A stretch of DNA of 64,000 nucleotides, taken from positions 1 through 64,000 of the forward strand of contig JBFMHA010000008.1 of the NCBI GenBank assembly GCA_040753075.1, written 5' to 3'. Under the pieces are notes generated by a model that worked only from the letters and a program-made list of their open reading frames with translations, did no database searches and had not been told where the DNA came from. Of the stretch, positions 1 to 7,949 are shown in pieces. Each line of letters opens with the position of its first letter. Positions within the stretch are counted from its first letter, which is position 1. Source of the DNA: UBA6814 sp040753075 (GTDB lineage: Bacteria; Desulfobacterota; Desulfovibrionia; Desulfovibrionales; Desulfovibrionaceae). The position numbers and the translations under genes are program-made.

Positions 1-1
1 G

Positions 2-31
2 GGCCGGCCGCACCCCGGAGTGCGGCCGGCC
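2..31. terminator. GC-rich hairpin upstream of dnaX
   Basis: A perfect 11-bp inverted repeat (GGCCGGCCGCA at 2-12, TGCGGCCGGCC at 21-31) with an 8-base loop lies just before dnaX. No T-run follows, so it may be the terminator of a gene left of the window, a weak attenuator, or an mRNA-stabilising hairpin. Confidence 0.45.
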
Positions 32-42
32 TCCCCAGGATC

Positions 43-1674
43 ATGAGCGCCTCCCACCTGACCCTCAAGTACCGGCCCCAGTGCTTCGCCGACGTGGCCG
101 GGCAGGACACGGTGCGGTCCATCCTCTCCCGGGCCGCGGCCACGGACAAGGTGGCCCCGGCCTACATCTTCAGCGGCACCCGGGGGGTGGGCAAGACCAC
201 CCTGGCCCGGATCTTCGCCAAGGCCGTCAACTGCGAGAAGGGGCCGGCCCCCGAGCCCTGCAACAAGTGCTCCCGATGCCGCCAGATCACGGCGGGCGCC
301 GCGGTGGACGTGGCCGAGATCGACGCCGCCTCCCACACCGGCGTGGACAACATCCGCAGCCTCAAGGAGGACGTGGGCTTCGCGCCCCTGGAATGCCGCT
401 ACAAGGTGTTCATCATCGACGAGGCGCACATGCTCTCCAAGGCGGCCTTCAACGCGCTGCTCAAGACCCTGGAGGAGCCGCCGCCGCGGGTCACCTTCAT
501 CCTGGCCACCACCGAGCCGCACAAGTTTCCGGCCACCATCCTCTCCCGCAGCCAGCACTACGTGTTCTCCCGGCTCACCCAGAAGGAGCTGGAGGCCCGG
601 CTCGCCTGGGTCATGGAGCGGGAAGGCCTGGAGTACGACCCCCGCGCCCTGTCCCTGGTGGCCCGCCGCGGCTCGGGCAGCGTGCGCGACGCCCTCTCCC
701 TGCTCGGCCAGGTGCTGGCCCTGGGCGGCGGCCGGCTCACCGAGGCCGACGTGCGCGGGGTGCTCGGCCTGGCCGGTCAGGACACCTATTTCTCCCTCAT
801 GGAGGCCCTGCAAGCCCGCGACTGCGTGGCCGTGTCCACCCTGCTGCGGGACATCCTGGACCAGGGCCTGGACCTGGGCTTCTTCCTGCGCGAGCTGACC
901 TCCTCGTTCCGCACCATGTTCCTCCTGTCCCAGGCCGGGGAGGCCGCCTTTCCCATCCTGGACCTGTCCGAGGAGGAGGCCCGGGCCTGGCTGGACTGGG
1001 CCAGGCGCTTCGACCTGGCCCACATCCACGCCTGCTGGCAGCTCACCCTGGAAGGCCAGCGCCGGGTCAAGGACAGCCTGGAGCCGGCCCTGGCCCTGGA
1101 GCTGCTCCTGCTCAACCTGGCCTACCTGCCCCAGCTCCTTTCCCTGGAGGAGGCTTCCGCCCCGGACGGGAGGGCAGCAGGCGGGGGGAGCGGAGGGGGC
1201 TCCGCGCCCCGGACCGCGCCGCGTCCGGCTCCGGCCGCCCCGGCGGCCCCTCCGGCGCGCCGCGCCGCGCCCCAGGCGACGCCCCCGGCCCGGGAGCCTG
1301 ATCCCGCCCCGGCCGCTGCGTCTCCCGCCGGCCCCCCCACCTGGGAGGGGTTCAAGGCCTTCTATGCCGAGCGCACCGGAGCCTGCCCCATGACCCTCCA
1401 GAAGAGCACCGCCCAGGTGGGCGAGGAGGGCGTGGTGGTGGAGTGCCAGAACCAGGCGGTCCGCGACCAGCTCCGCGAGAACGGGGTGGCCCGGCTGGCG
1501 GGCGAATACTTCGGCCCGTCGCTGCCCGTGGAGTTCCGCTACGCGGACGTGAAGCGCAAGACCCACCAGGACCTCAAGGTCGAGGCCGAGGGCCATCCCG
1601 CGGTCACTGCGCTCAAGGAGCGTTTCGGGGCCCGGGTGGTGAACGTGGTTCCCCGGCCCGACCGTTCGTCGTGA
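43..1674 (+). CDS. dnaX: DNA polymerase III subunit gamma/tau
   Basis: Clamp-loader ATPase subunit of the DNA polymerase III holoenzyme, which loads the beta clamp at the replication fork. The 543-residue product has the Walker A motif GTRGVGKT at residues 45-52, the zinc-binding cysteines C64, C73, C76 and C79, and the Walker B/DEAH box at 126-129. An Ala/Pro-rich linker (about 375-440) leads to a short C-terminal domain, as in tau. The ATG at 43 is preceded by AGGA. It heads a run with ybaB and recR, an order found in many bacteria. I see no A-rich slippery site, so a separate gamma form by frameshifting is not evident. Confidence 0.96.
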   Translation: MSASHLTLKYRPQCFADVAGQDTVRSILSRAAATDKVAPAYIFSGTRGVGKTTLARIFAKAVNCEKGPAPEPCNKCSRCRQITAGAAVDVAEIDAASHTGVDNIRSLKEDVGFAPLECRYKVFIIDEAHMLSKAAFNALLKTLEEPPPRVTFILATTEPHKFPATILSRSQHYVFSRLTQKELEARLAWVMEREGLEYDPRALSLVARRGSGSVRDALSLLGQVLALGGGRLTEADVRGVLGLAGQDTYFSLMEALQARDCVAVSTLLRDILDQGLDLGFFLRELTSSFRTMFLLSQAGEAAFPILDLSEEEARAWLDWARRFDLAHIHACWQLTLEGQRRVKDSLEPALALELLLLNLAYLPQLLSLEEASAPDGRAAGGGSGGGSAPRTAPRPAPAAPAAPPARRAAPQATPPAREPDPAPAAASPAGPPTWEGFKAFYAERTGACPMTLQKSTAQVGEEGVVVECQNQAVRDQLRENGVARLAGEYFGPSLPVEFRYADVKRKTHQDLKVEAEGHPAVTALKERFGARVVNVVPRPDRSS

Positions 1675-1738
1675 TTTTTCGACCTTTCACGCCGCGGGCG
1701 GTTGCCCTGCAGGCGCAATCTGATCCATGGAGGACGAG

Positions 1739-2050
1739 ATGCGAGGCATGAACGACATGCTGCGCCAGGCGCAGATGATGCACAAGAAGATCACCAAGGT
1801 GCAGGAGGACATGGCCGCCCGCACCGTGGATGCCACCGCCGGCGGCGGCATGGTCACGGTCACCGCCAACGGGTCGCAGGAGCTCGTGGGGGTCAGGATC
1901 GACCCCGCGGTGGTTGACCCGAACGACGTGGCCATGCTCCAGGACCTGGTCCTGGCCGCGGCCAACGAGGCGCTCAAGAAGGCCAAGGACATGATGGCCG
2001 CGGAGATGCGGCAGGTCACCGGGGGCATGAACATCCCGGGCATGTTCTAG
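1739..2050 (+). CDS. YbaB/EbfC family nucleoid-associated protein
   Basis: Small DNA-binding protein of the YbaB/EbfC family, which forms dimers and associates with the nucleoid; its role near dnaX and recR in recombination or replication is suspected but not settled. The product begins MRGMNDMLRQAQMMHKK, the usual family opening, and ends with a Met/Gly-rich tail. An in-frame ATG lies upstream at 1727, but GGAGG at 1729-1733 is well placed for the ATG at 1739, which I prefer (103 residues). The stop directly abuts the recR start, implying translational coupling. Confidence 0.9.
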   Translation: MRGMNDMLRQAQMMHKKITKVQEDMAARTVDATAGGGMVTVTANGSQELVGVRIDPAVVDPNDVAMLQDLVLAAANEALKKAKDMMAAEMRQVTGGMNIPGMF

Positions 2051-2659
2051 ATGGCGCAGGAATTGCCCGCGCCGCTGCGGGACGTGGTGGAGCGGCTGTC
2101 CCGGCTGCCGGGCATGGGGCCCAAGAGCGCCCTGCGTGCGGCGCTGGAGCTCCTGCGCTGGCCGCGGGAGCGGGCCGAGGACCTGGGGCGCAGCATCCTG
2201 GAGTTGCGCCGGAACCTGTGTTTCTGCTCCCGGTGCGCGGCCCTGTCCGACACGGACCCCTGCGGGGTGTGCGCGGATCCGGGCCGCAGCGACGAGCAGC
2301 TCATGGTGGTGGCCGAGTGGGACAGCCTGCTGGCCATCGAGGCCGGCGGGTTCTACCGGGGCAGGTACCTGGTGCTGGGCGGCCTGCTCGCCCCCCTGGA
2401 CAACGTGACCCGGGACCAGCTGGAGTTCGGCCGGCTGCGGGCGCGGCTGGCCGAGGGCGGGGTGAAGGAGCTGATCCTGGCCCTGGGGGCCACCCTGGAG
2501 GCCGAAGCCACCGCCACCTCGGTGCGCGACCTGGCGGCCCAGATCGCCCCGGACGTGGCCGTGACCCGGCTGGCCCAGGGCATTCCGCTGGGCGCGGAAG
2601 TGAAGTACATGGACCGGGAGACTCTCAAGCAATCGCTGGTGTACAGGCAAAAGCTTTGA
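2051..2659 (+). CDS. recR: Recombination mediator protein RecR
   Basis: RecR works with RecO and RecF to load RecA on gapped DNA during recombinational repair. The 202-residue product has the N-terminal helix-hairpin-helix region (RLPGMGPKSA, about residues 18-27), the zinc-finger cysteines C59, C62, C71 and C74, and a Toprim domain from about residue 84 (LMVVAEWDSLLAIE). The length matches the family. The ATG follows the ybaB stop without a gap, so both are probably translated from one mRNA. Confidence 0.96.
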   Translation: MAQELPAPLRDVVERLSRLPGMGPKSALRAALELLRWPRERAEDLGRSILELRRNLCFCSRCAALSDTDPCGVCADPGRSDEQLMVVAEWDSLLAIEAGGFYRGRYLVLGGLLAPLDNVTRDQLEFGRLRARLAEGGVKELILALGATLEAEATATSVRDLAAQIAPDVAVTRLAQGIPLGAEVKYMDRETLKQSLVYRQKL

Positions 2660-2702
2660 GCGTAGGATGACCGAACGGACAAACCCCACAGGGAGAGATG
2701 CC

Positions 2703-3248
2703 ATGATCGAGATCAGACTGCACGGACGGGGCGGACAGGGCGGCGTGACTTCAGCCGAACTCCTGGCCCGCGCGGCCATCGGCCAGGGCCGCTTCGCCCA
2801 GGCTTTCCCCAGCTTCGGTCCGGAGCGCCGCGGCGCTCCGGTGGTTGCCTTCGTGCGGGTGTCCGACGAACAGATCCGCCTGCGCGAGAAAATCTACGAA
2901 CCCAACATCGTCCTGGTCCTGGACCCCACGCTGCTCGACATCGTGAACGTGGCCGAGGGTCTCAAGGAGGGCGGCATGGTGGTGGTCAACTCCAGCCACA
3001 CCGCCTCCGAATTGAAGAAGAAGTACAAGTGGCCGAAGGCCGCCGGGGTGGACGCGGACAGCATCGCCCTGCAGGAGCTGGGCGTGCCCATCACCAACAC
3101 CACCATGCTCGGCGCCCTGCTCAAGGCTACCGGCATCGTGCCGGTGGAGACCCTGGAGCCGGTCATCATGGACCGCTTCGGCGGCAAGCTGGGCCCCAAG
3201 AACTTCAAGGCCCTCAAGCGGGCCTTTGACGAGACCGCCCTGGCCTGA
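2703..3248 (+). CDS. porC: Pyruvate/2-oxoacid:ferredoxin oxidoreductase, gamma subunit
   Basis: Gamma subunit of the 2-oxoacid:ferredoxin oxidoreductase family, which converts a 2-oxoacid and CoA to acyl-CoA, CO2 and reduced ferredoxin. The N-terminus (MIEIRLHGRGGQGGVTSAE) carries the GRGGQG signature, followed by QAFPSFGPERRGAP; 181 residues is typical. I chose the ATG at 2703 because GGGAGAG precedes it; an upstream start at 2667 would add 12 unlikely residues. No alpha, beta or delta subunit gene is nearby: recR is upstream and recD2 downstream. The substrate (pyruvate or another oxoacid) cannot be told from this subunit alone. Confidence 0.88.
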   Translation: MIEIRLHGRGGQGGVTSAELLARAAIGQGRFAQAFPSFGPERRGAPVVAFVRVSDEQIRLREKIYEPNIVLVLDPTLLDIVNVAEGLKEGGMVVVNSSHTASELKKKYKWPKAAGVDADSIALQELGVPITNTTMLGALLKATGIVPVETLEPVIMDRFGGKLGPKNFKALKRAFDETALA

Positions 3249-3357
3249 GATCCAAGGCTGTAGGCGGTATTTTATGGCAGGGTTCGTTTTCCTCCAGATG
3301 GACAGACTGGCATTTCCCCGCCGGGGGAATGTCCGGACGCGCCGATAGCACCCACAT

Positions 3358-3383
3358 GCGGGGCCGGGCTTGCCCGGCCCCGC
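3358..3383. terminator. Perfect hairpin between porC and recD2
   Basis: A perfect 12-bp inverted repeat (3358-3369 and 3372-3383) with a two-base TT spacer ends 14 bases before the recD2 start codon. It is not followed by a T-run. It may terminate or attenuate the porC transcript, or control recD2 translation. The surrounding stretch 3249-3397 shows no other gene. Confidence 0.45.
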
Positions 3384-3397
3384 TTCATTGCGGCCCC

Positions 3398-5587
3398 ATG
3401 CACACCGTCCTCAAGGCCGAAGTCAAATCCGTCACCTTCTTCAATCCCCTGACCAACTACCTGGTGGCCCGGGTGCGCGCCGAGGGCGAGCCGGGGGACC
3501 TGGTGGTGGTCGGCTGCATGGGCCAGGTCCAGCCCGGGGAGCTCCTGACCCTCACCGGTTCGTTCAAGGACCACCCCAAGTGGGGCCGGCAGTTCGAGGT
3601 GGCGGCCTTCGAGCAGGCCCTGCCCGCCACCCAGCACGGGGTGCGCAACTACCTGGCCTCGGGCCTCATCCGCGGGGTGGGGGAGAAGCTGGCCGACCGG
3701 CTGGTGGCGGCCTTCGGCGCGGACGTGCTGGACATCCTGGACCGCGACCCGGAGCGCCTCCTGGCCGTGGACGGCGTGGGCAAGAAGAAGCTGGCCCAGA
3801 TGCGCGCCTCCTGGGAGGCGCAGCGCGAGGTCCGCTCCCTGCTCCTTTTCCTCCAGGAGCACGATGTGCCGCCCACCTATGCCTCGCGCATCTTCCAGAA
3901 GTACGGGGCGGGCGCGGTGGCCAAGCTCCAGGAGAACCCCTACGAACTGGCCTACGACATCCGGGGGGTGGGCTTCCGCACCGCGGACCGCATGGCCCTC
4001 AAGCTGGGCTTCGCCCCGGACTGCCGGGAGCGCATCCAGGCCGCCCTGGTCTGGACCCTCTTCTGCCTGTCCGAGCAGGGCCATCTCTATTTCCCCCTGG
4101 CCGACCTGGGGGCCGAGGCCGCGGGCCTGCTCGGCAACGGGGAGGGCGGAGTGGCTGAGGAGGCGGTCATGGCCGCGGTGCGCGCCCTGGAGGAGCAGAA
4201 GCGCATCGTGGTGGAGGACCTGCCCGCCCTGGGGGTGGAGCAGGCGGTGTTCCTCATCCATTTCTACCGCTACGAGCGGGAGATCGCGGCGCGGCTGCAC
4301 GCCCTGGCCGGCCACCCGGCCCCGCTCAAGCGGGACAAGGCCAGGAAGGCCCTGCCCCAGGTGGAGCAGGAGGCCGGCATCGAGCTTTCCCCGGAGCAGC
4401 GCGAGGCCGTGGAGCTGGGCCTGTTCTCCAAGGTCCTGGTCATCACCGGCGGCCCGGGCACGGGCAAGACCACCATCACCCGGGTCCTGGCCCGGGTCCT
4501 GGACAAGCTGGGGCTCAAGCTGCGCCTGGCCGCGCCCACCGGCCGGGCGGCCAAGCGCCTGGCCGAGGCCACCGGGTTCCCCGCCTCCACCCTGCACCGG
4601 CTCCTGGAGTTCGCTCCGGACGGGGCCTTCGCCCGCAACGAGGAGAGCAAGCTCAAGGCCGACGCGGTGGTGGTGGACGAGTCCTCCATGCTGGACGCGC
4701 CCCTGGCCCTGCACCTGCTGCGCGCCCTGCCGCTCACCTGCCGGCTCGTCCTCATCGGCGACGTGAACCAGCTTCCCTCGGTGGGGCCGGGCCAGGTGCT
4801 GGGCGACGTCATCGCCTCCCAGGCCGTGCCCGTGGCCCGGCTCACCCACATCTTCCGCCAGGCGGCCGAGAGCCGCATCGTGCGCAACGCCCACCGCATC
4901 AACCGCGGCGAGTTCCCGGAGAACGACGAGCGCGCCGCGCCGGACGCGGACTTCTTCTGGATCACCCAGGAGGAGCCGGCCCGGGTGCGGGACACCATCC
5001 TGGACCTGGTCACCGAGCGCATTCCCCGCACCTTCGGCCTGGATCCCCGGCGGGACATCCAGGTGCTGGCCCCCATGCACAAGGGCGAGGTGGGCACCCA
5101 GGCCCTGAACGTCCTGCTCCAGGAGCGCCTGAACCCGCACGGCCGGGAGCTGCGGCGGGGCAAGCTGGTGCTGCGGGAGGGGGACCGGGTGCTCCAGCTG
5201 CGCAACAACTACGACAAGGACGTGTTCAACGGCGACCTGGGCTGGATAACCGCGGCGGACCCGGAGTCCGGGGAGCTCACCGTGGACTTCGACGGCCTGC
5301 GCGCGGACTACGGGCCCGCGGACCTGGACGAGCTGGCCCCGGCCTACTGCATCAGCGTGCACAAGTCCCAGGGCAGCGAGTACCCGGCGGTGGTCGTGCC
5401 GGTGCTCACCCAGCACTACCTGCTCCTGCAGCGCAACCTCATCTACACCGCGCTCACCCGGGCGCGGCGGCTGGCGGTCATCGTGGGCGGCCGCCGGGCC
5501 ATGGCCCTGGGCCTCAAGCGGGAGACCGGCCGCCGACGCTGCACCTGCCTCCAGATGCGGCTCCAGGAGATGGCTCCGGAGGACTGA
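3398..5587 (+). CDS. RecD2-type ATP-dependent DNA helicase
   Basis: Superfamily 1B 5'-3' DNA helicase of the RecD2 type (YrrC/TraA-like), which acts in DNA repair independently of RecBC. The 729-residue product has the long N-terminal region with helix-hairpin-helix segments that separates RecD2 from RecD, then Walker A GGPGTGKT at residues 351-358, VDESSMLD (motif II), GDVNQLPSVGPG (motif III) and a C-terminal SVHKSQGSEYP (motif V/VI) region. The ATG at 3398 is where family similarity begins; an in-frame ATG at 3329 would place the 3358-3383 hairpin inside the gene. No clear Shine-Dalgarno precedes 3398, so the start is moderately certain. Confidence 0.9.
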   Translation: MHTVLKAEVKSVTFFNPLTNYLVARVRAEGEPGDLVVVGCMGQVQPGELLTLTGSFKDHPKWGRQFEVAAFEQALPATQHGVRNYLASGLIRGVGEKLADRLVAAFGADVLDILDRDPERLLAVDGVGKKKLAQMRASWEAQREVRSLLLFLQEHDVPPTYASRIFQKYGAGAVAKLQENPYELAYDIRGVGFRTADRMALKLGFAPDCRERIQAALVWTLFCLSEQGHLYFPLADLGAEAAGLLGNGEGGVAEEAVMAAVRALEEQKRIVVEDLPALGVEQAVFLIHFYRYEREIAARLHALAGHPAPLKRDKARKALPQVEQEAGIELSPEQREAVELGLFSKVLVITGGPGTGKTTITRVLARVLDKLGLKLRLAAPTGRAAKRLAEATGFPASTLHRLLEFAPDGAFARNEESKLKADAVVVDESSMLDAPLALHLLRALPLTCRLVLIGDVNQLPSVGPGQVLGDVIASQAVPVARLTHIFRQAAESRIVRNAHRINRGEFPENDERAAPDADFFWITQEEPARVRDTILDLVTERIPRTFGLDPRRDIQVLAPMHKGEVGTQALNVLLQERLNPHGRELRRGKLVLREGDRVLQLRNNYDKDVFNGDLGWITAADPESGELTVDFDGLRADYGPADLDELAPAYCISVHKSQGSEYPAVVVPVLTQHYLLLQRNLIYTALTRARRLAVIVGGRRAMALGLKRETGRRRCTCLQMRLQEMAPED

Positions 5588-5597
5588 CCCGTCCGGC

Positions 5598-5625
5598 TTG
5601 GCATTGTCGCGGCATTGGTTTATGA
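5598..5625 (+). promoter_or_regulatory. Candidate sigma-70-type promoter
   Basis: TTGGCA (5598-5603), a 16-base spacer and TTATGA (5620-5625) lie between recD2 and the methyltransferase-glycosyltransferase gene, giving a leader of about 45 bases. Recognised by eye only. Confidence 0.4.
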
Positions 5626-5674
5626 CCTCGGCCACCCGGCCGCGGCCGGGAATCCGCGCAAGGCAAGGAATCCG

Positions 5675-7120
5675 ATGCAGCTGAGTCCGTTCAAGCAGGC
5701 GGTGCGCGACCATTTCGAGCGATTCGCCGCAGAGCGCCGCCGCTGGAAGGCCAAGGGCCGCCACTACCACGAGCAGCAGGCCGCTTATTTCCGGTTCCTG
5801 GTTCCCCCGGGCAAGCGAGTCCTGGAGCTGGGCTGCGGCACCGGCGAACTGCTGGCCGCCCTGGAGCCCGCCGAGGGCGTGGGCGTGGACTTCTCCCCGG
5901 CCATGCTGGCCGAGGCCCGCGCCGCCTTTCCCCACCTGACCTTCGCATCCGGCGACGCCGAGGACCCGGCCACCTGGCGGGACGAGCAGGGCAGGGGGGT
6001 GAAGGGTCCCTTCGACGTCGTGATCCTCTCCGACGCCCTGGGCCATTTCGAGGACGTCCAGGCCTGCCTGGAGAACCTGCGGCCCCTGTGCACCCCCGAA
6101 ACCAGGCTCATCATCGGCTACTACAACTTCCTCTGGGAGCCGGTGCTCAAGCTCTCCGAGCGCCTGGGCCTCAAGATGCCCCAGCGCCTGGCCAACTGGC
6201 TCTCGCCCGGAGACATCGAGAACCTGCTGGCCCTGGCCGACTTCGAGGCGGTCAAGGCCGACAACCGCATGCTCCTGCCCGTCCGGGTTCCCCTGCTGCA
6301 GCCGGCGCTGGATTTCCTGGCCGGGCTGCCCCTGGTGCGCCATCTGTGCCTGTGCAACTACACCGTGGCCCGCATGAAGCGCCGCGAGGCCGTGGACAGC
6401 CGCAAGAGCGTCACGGTGCTCATTCCCTGCAAGAACGAGCGGGGAAACATCGAGCCCGCGGTCCTGCGCACCCCGGACATGGGATCCCACACCGAGATCA
6501 TCTTCGTGGACGGCCACTCCGTGGACGGCACGCCCGAGGAGATCAAGCGGGTCATGGCCGCCCACCCCGAGCGGGACATCACCTTCCTGGTGCAGGAGGG
6601 CAAGGGCAAGGGCGACGCGGTGCGCAAGGGCTTCGCCGCGGCCAAGGGCGACGTCCTCATGATCCTCGACGCGGACCTCACGGTGCCGCCCGAGGACCTG
6701 CCCAAGTTCTTCCGGGCCATCGCCTCGGGCAAGGGCGAGTTCATCAACGGAACCCGCCTGGTGTATCCCATGGAGGACGAGGCCATGCGCTTCCTGAACC
6801 TCCTGGGCAACAAGTTCTTCAGCCTGGCCTTCACCTGGCTCCTCAACCAGCGGCTCAAGGACACCCTGTGCGGCACCAAGGTCATCAGCCGGGAGAACTA
6901 CCTGCGGCTGGTGGACGGCCGGGCCTATTTCGGGGATTTCGACCCGTTCGGCGACTTCGACCTGCTCTTCGGCGCGTCCAAGCTCAACCTGGAGATCCTG
7001 GAGCTGCCCATCCGCTACCGGGCCCGCACCTACGGCGAGACCCAGATCAGCCGCTTCCGGCACGGCTGGCTCCTGCTCAAGATGTGCGTGTTCGCCATGC
7101 GGAAGCTGAAGTTCGTCTGA
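5675..7120 (+). CDS. Fused SAM-methyltransferase / family 2 glycosyltransferase
   Basis: Two enzymes in one 481-residue chain. Residues about 1-200 form a class I SAM-dependent methyltransferase with motif I VLELGCGTG near residues 49-57 and an acidic VDFSP after strand 2. Residues about 245-480 form a GT-A family 2 glycosyltransferase resembling polyprenyl-phosphate sugar transferases (DPM1/GtrB-like): VTVLIPCKNE, VDGHSVDGT, the DAD metal/sugar motif near 332 and a C-terminal RYRARTYGETQISRF. It probably makes a lipid-linked sugar for a surface glycan, but acceptor and sugar are unknown. The ATG at 5675 follows AAGGAA; an earlier in-frame start at 5615 is less likely. Downstream genes are also envelope-glycan type. 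Confidence 0.88.
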   Translation: MQLSPFKQAVRDHFERFAAERRRWKAKGRHYHEQQAAYFRFLVPPGKRVLELGCGTGELLAALEPAEGVGVDFSPAMLAEARAAFPHLTFASGDAEDPATWRDEQGRGVKGPFDVVILSDALGHFEDVQACLENLRPLCTPETRLIIGYYNFLWEPVLKLSERLGLKMPQRLANWLSPGDIENLLALADFEAVKADNRMLLPVRVPLLQPALDFLAGLPLVRHLCLCNYTVARMKRREAVDSRKSVTVLIPCKNERGNIEPAVLRTPDMGSHTEIIFVDGHSVDGTPEEIKRVMAAHPERDITFLVQEGKGKGDAVRKGFAAAKGDVLMILDADLTVPPEDLPKFFRAIASGKGEFINGTRLVYPMEDEAMRFLNLLGNKFFSLAFTWLLNQRLKDTLCGTKVISRENYLRLVDGRAYFGDFDPFGDFDLLFGASKLNLEILELPIRYRARTYGETQISRFRHGWLLLKMCVFAMRKLKFV

Positions 7121-7139
7121 GTCCGCGCCATAAGATACC

Positions 7140-7167
7140 TTGGTATTTTATGGAAAAATACTATGTT
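7140..7167 (+). promoter_or_regulatory. Candidate sigma-70-type promoter in an AT-rich gap
   Basis: TTGGTA (7140-7145), 16 bases, TATGTT (7162-7167). The gap 7121-7223 is clearly more AT-rich than the genes on both sides, which supports a promoter rather than coding sequence. Confidence 0.4.
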
Positions 7168-7223
7168 CTTCGCATGGTTGGGTTCGCCTGGCGGATTCTT
7201 TGCCCCGTAGGAACTCCATAGAG

Positions 7224-7949
7224 ATGTCCGACGCCATACTCCGCGCCCAGCGCGAGGCCTGGGACCGCAAGCCGGGCCTGCGCGCCCTGTACGGCCGCTG
7301 GCATGCGGCCATGCGCGGCTTCCTGGCGCCCGGGCCGAGCCTGGAGGTGGGCGCGGGCATCGGCCAGCTCAAGGAGGCCCTGCCCGGCCTGTTCACCCTG
7401 GACATCCTGCCCACCCCCTGGACCGACATGGTGGGCGACGCCCAGGAACTGCCGGTGCGTTCGGGCAGCCTGGGCAACATCGTGCTCTTCGACGTGCTGC
7501 ACCACCTGCCCCGGCCGGCGCGCTTCTTCGACGAAGCCTGCCGCGCCCTGCGTCCGGGAGGCCGGATCCTGGTCATGGACCCCTACGTCTCCCCCCTGTC
7601 CTGGCCGGTGTACCGCTTCCTGCACCCCGAGGGCCTGCGGCCGGGCTGCGACCCCCTGGACGAGGCCTGCGCCCTGTCCACGGACGAGCCCTTCGACTCC
7701 AACCAGGGGGTGGCCACGGCCCTGTTCTGGAGGCGGGCCGGGGAGTTCGCCCGGCGCTTTCCCAGGCTCAAGGTCCTGCGTCGGGAGCGTCTGGCCCTGT
7801 GGTCCTATCCCCTGACCGGCGGGTTCTCGGGCCGGACCCTGGTCCCCGAGTCCTGGATCGTCCCCCTGGCCGACCTGGAGCGGCCGCTCTCCTTCCTGGC
7901 CCCGCTCCTGGCCTTCCGGACCCTGGTGGTGCTGGAACATGACGCCTAG
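7224..7949 (+). CDS. Class I SAM-dependent methyltransferase
   Basis: A 241-residue methyltransferase of the Methyltransf_11 type. Motif I LEVGAGIG lies at about residues 40-47, followed by VGDAQELPV and IVLFDVLHHLPRP, the usual post-motif sequence of small-molecule methyltransferases. The substrate is unknown; the neighbours suggest a glycan or lipid intermediate. The ATG at 7224 begins MSDAILRAQREAWDRK; an upstream TTG at 7140 lies inside the promoter-like AT-rich gap. The stop overlaps the start of the next gene by 11 bases. Confidence 0.85.
   Translation: MSDAILRAQREAWDRKPGLRALYGRWHAAMRGFLAPGPSLEVGAGIGQLKEALPGLFTLDILPTPWTDMVGDAQELPVRSGSLGNIVLFDVLHHLPRPARFFDEACRALRPGGRILVMDPYVSPLSWPVYRFLHPEGLRPGCDPLDEACALSTDEPFDSNQGVATALFWRRAGEFARRFPRLKVLRRERLALWSYPLTGGFSGRTLVPESWIVPLADLERPLSFLAPLLAFRTLVVLEHDA

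Noticed and set aside
3272..7063. Very long minus-strand ORF (about 1260 codons) across recD2 and the glycosyltransferase gene
   Set aside because: It is antisense to two clear protein families, its translation is repetitive Gly/His/Gln/Leu-rich sequence typical of GC-rich shadow frames, and no family motif is present.
7150..7221. 23-codon ORF between the two methyltransferase genes
   Set aside because: It begins inside a promoter-like element, has no Shine-Dalgarno and no recognisable features.
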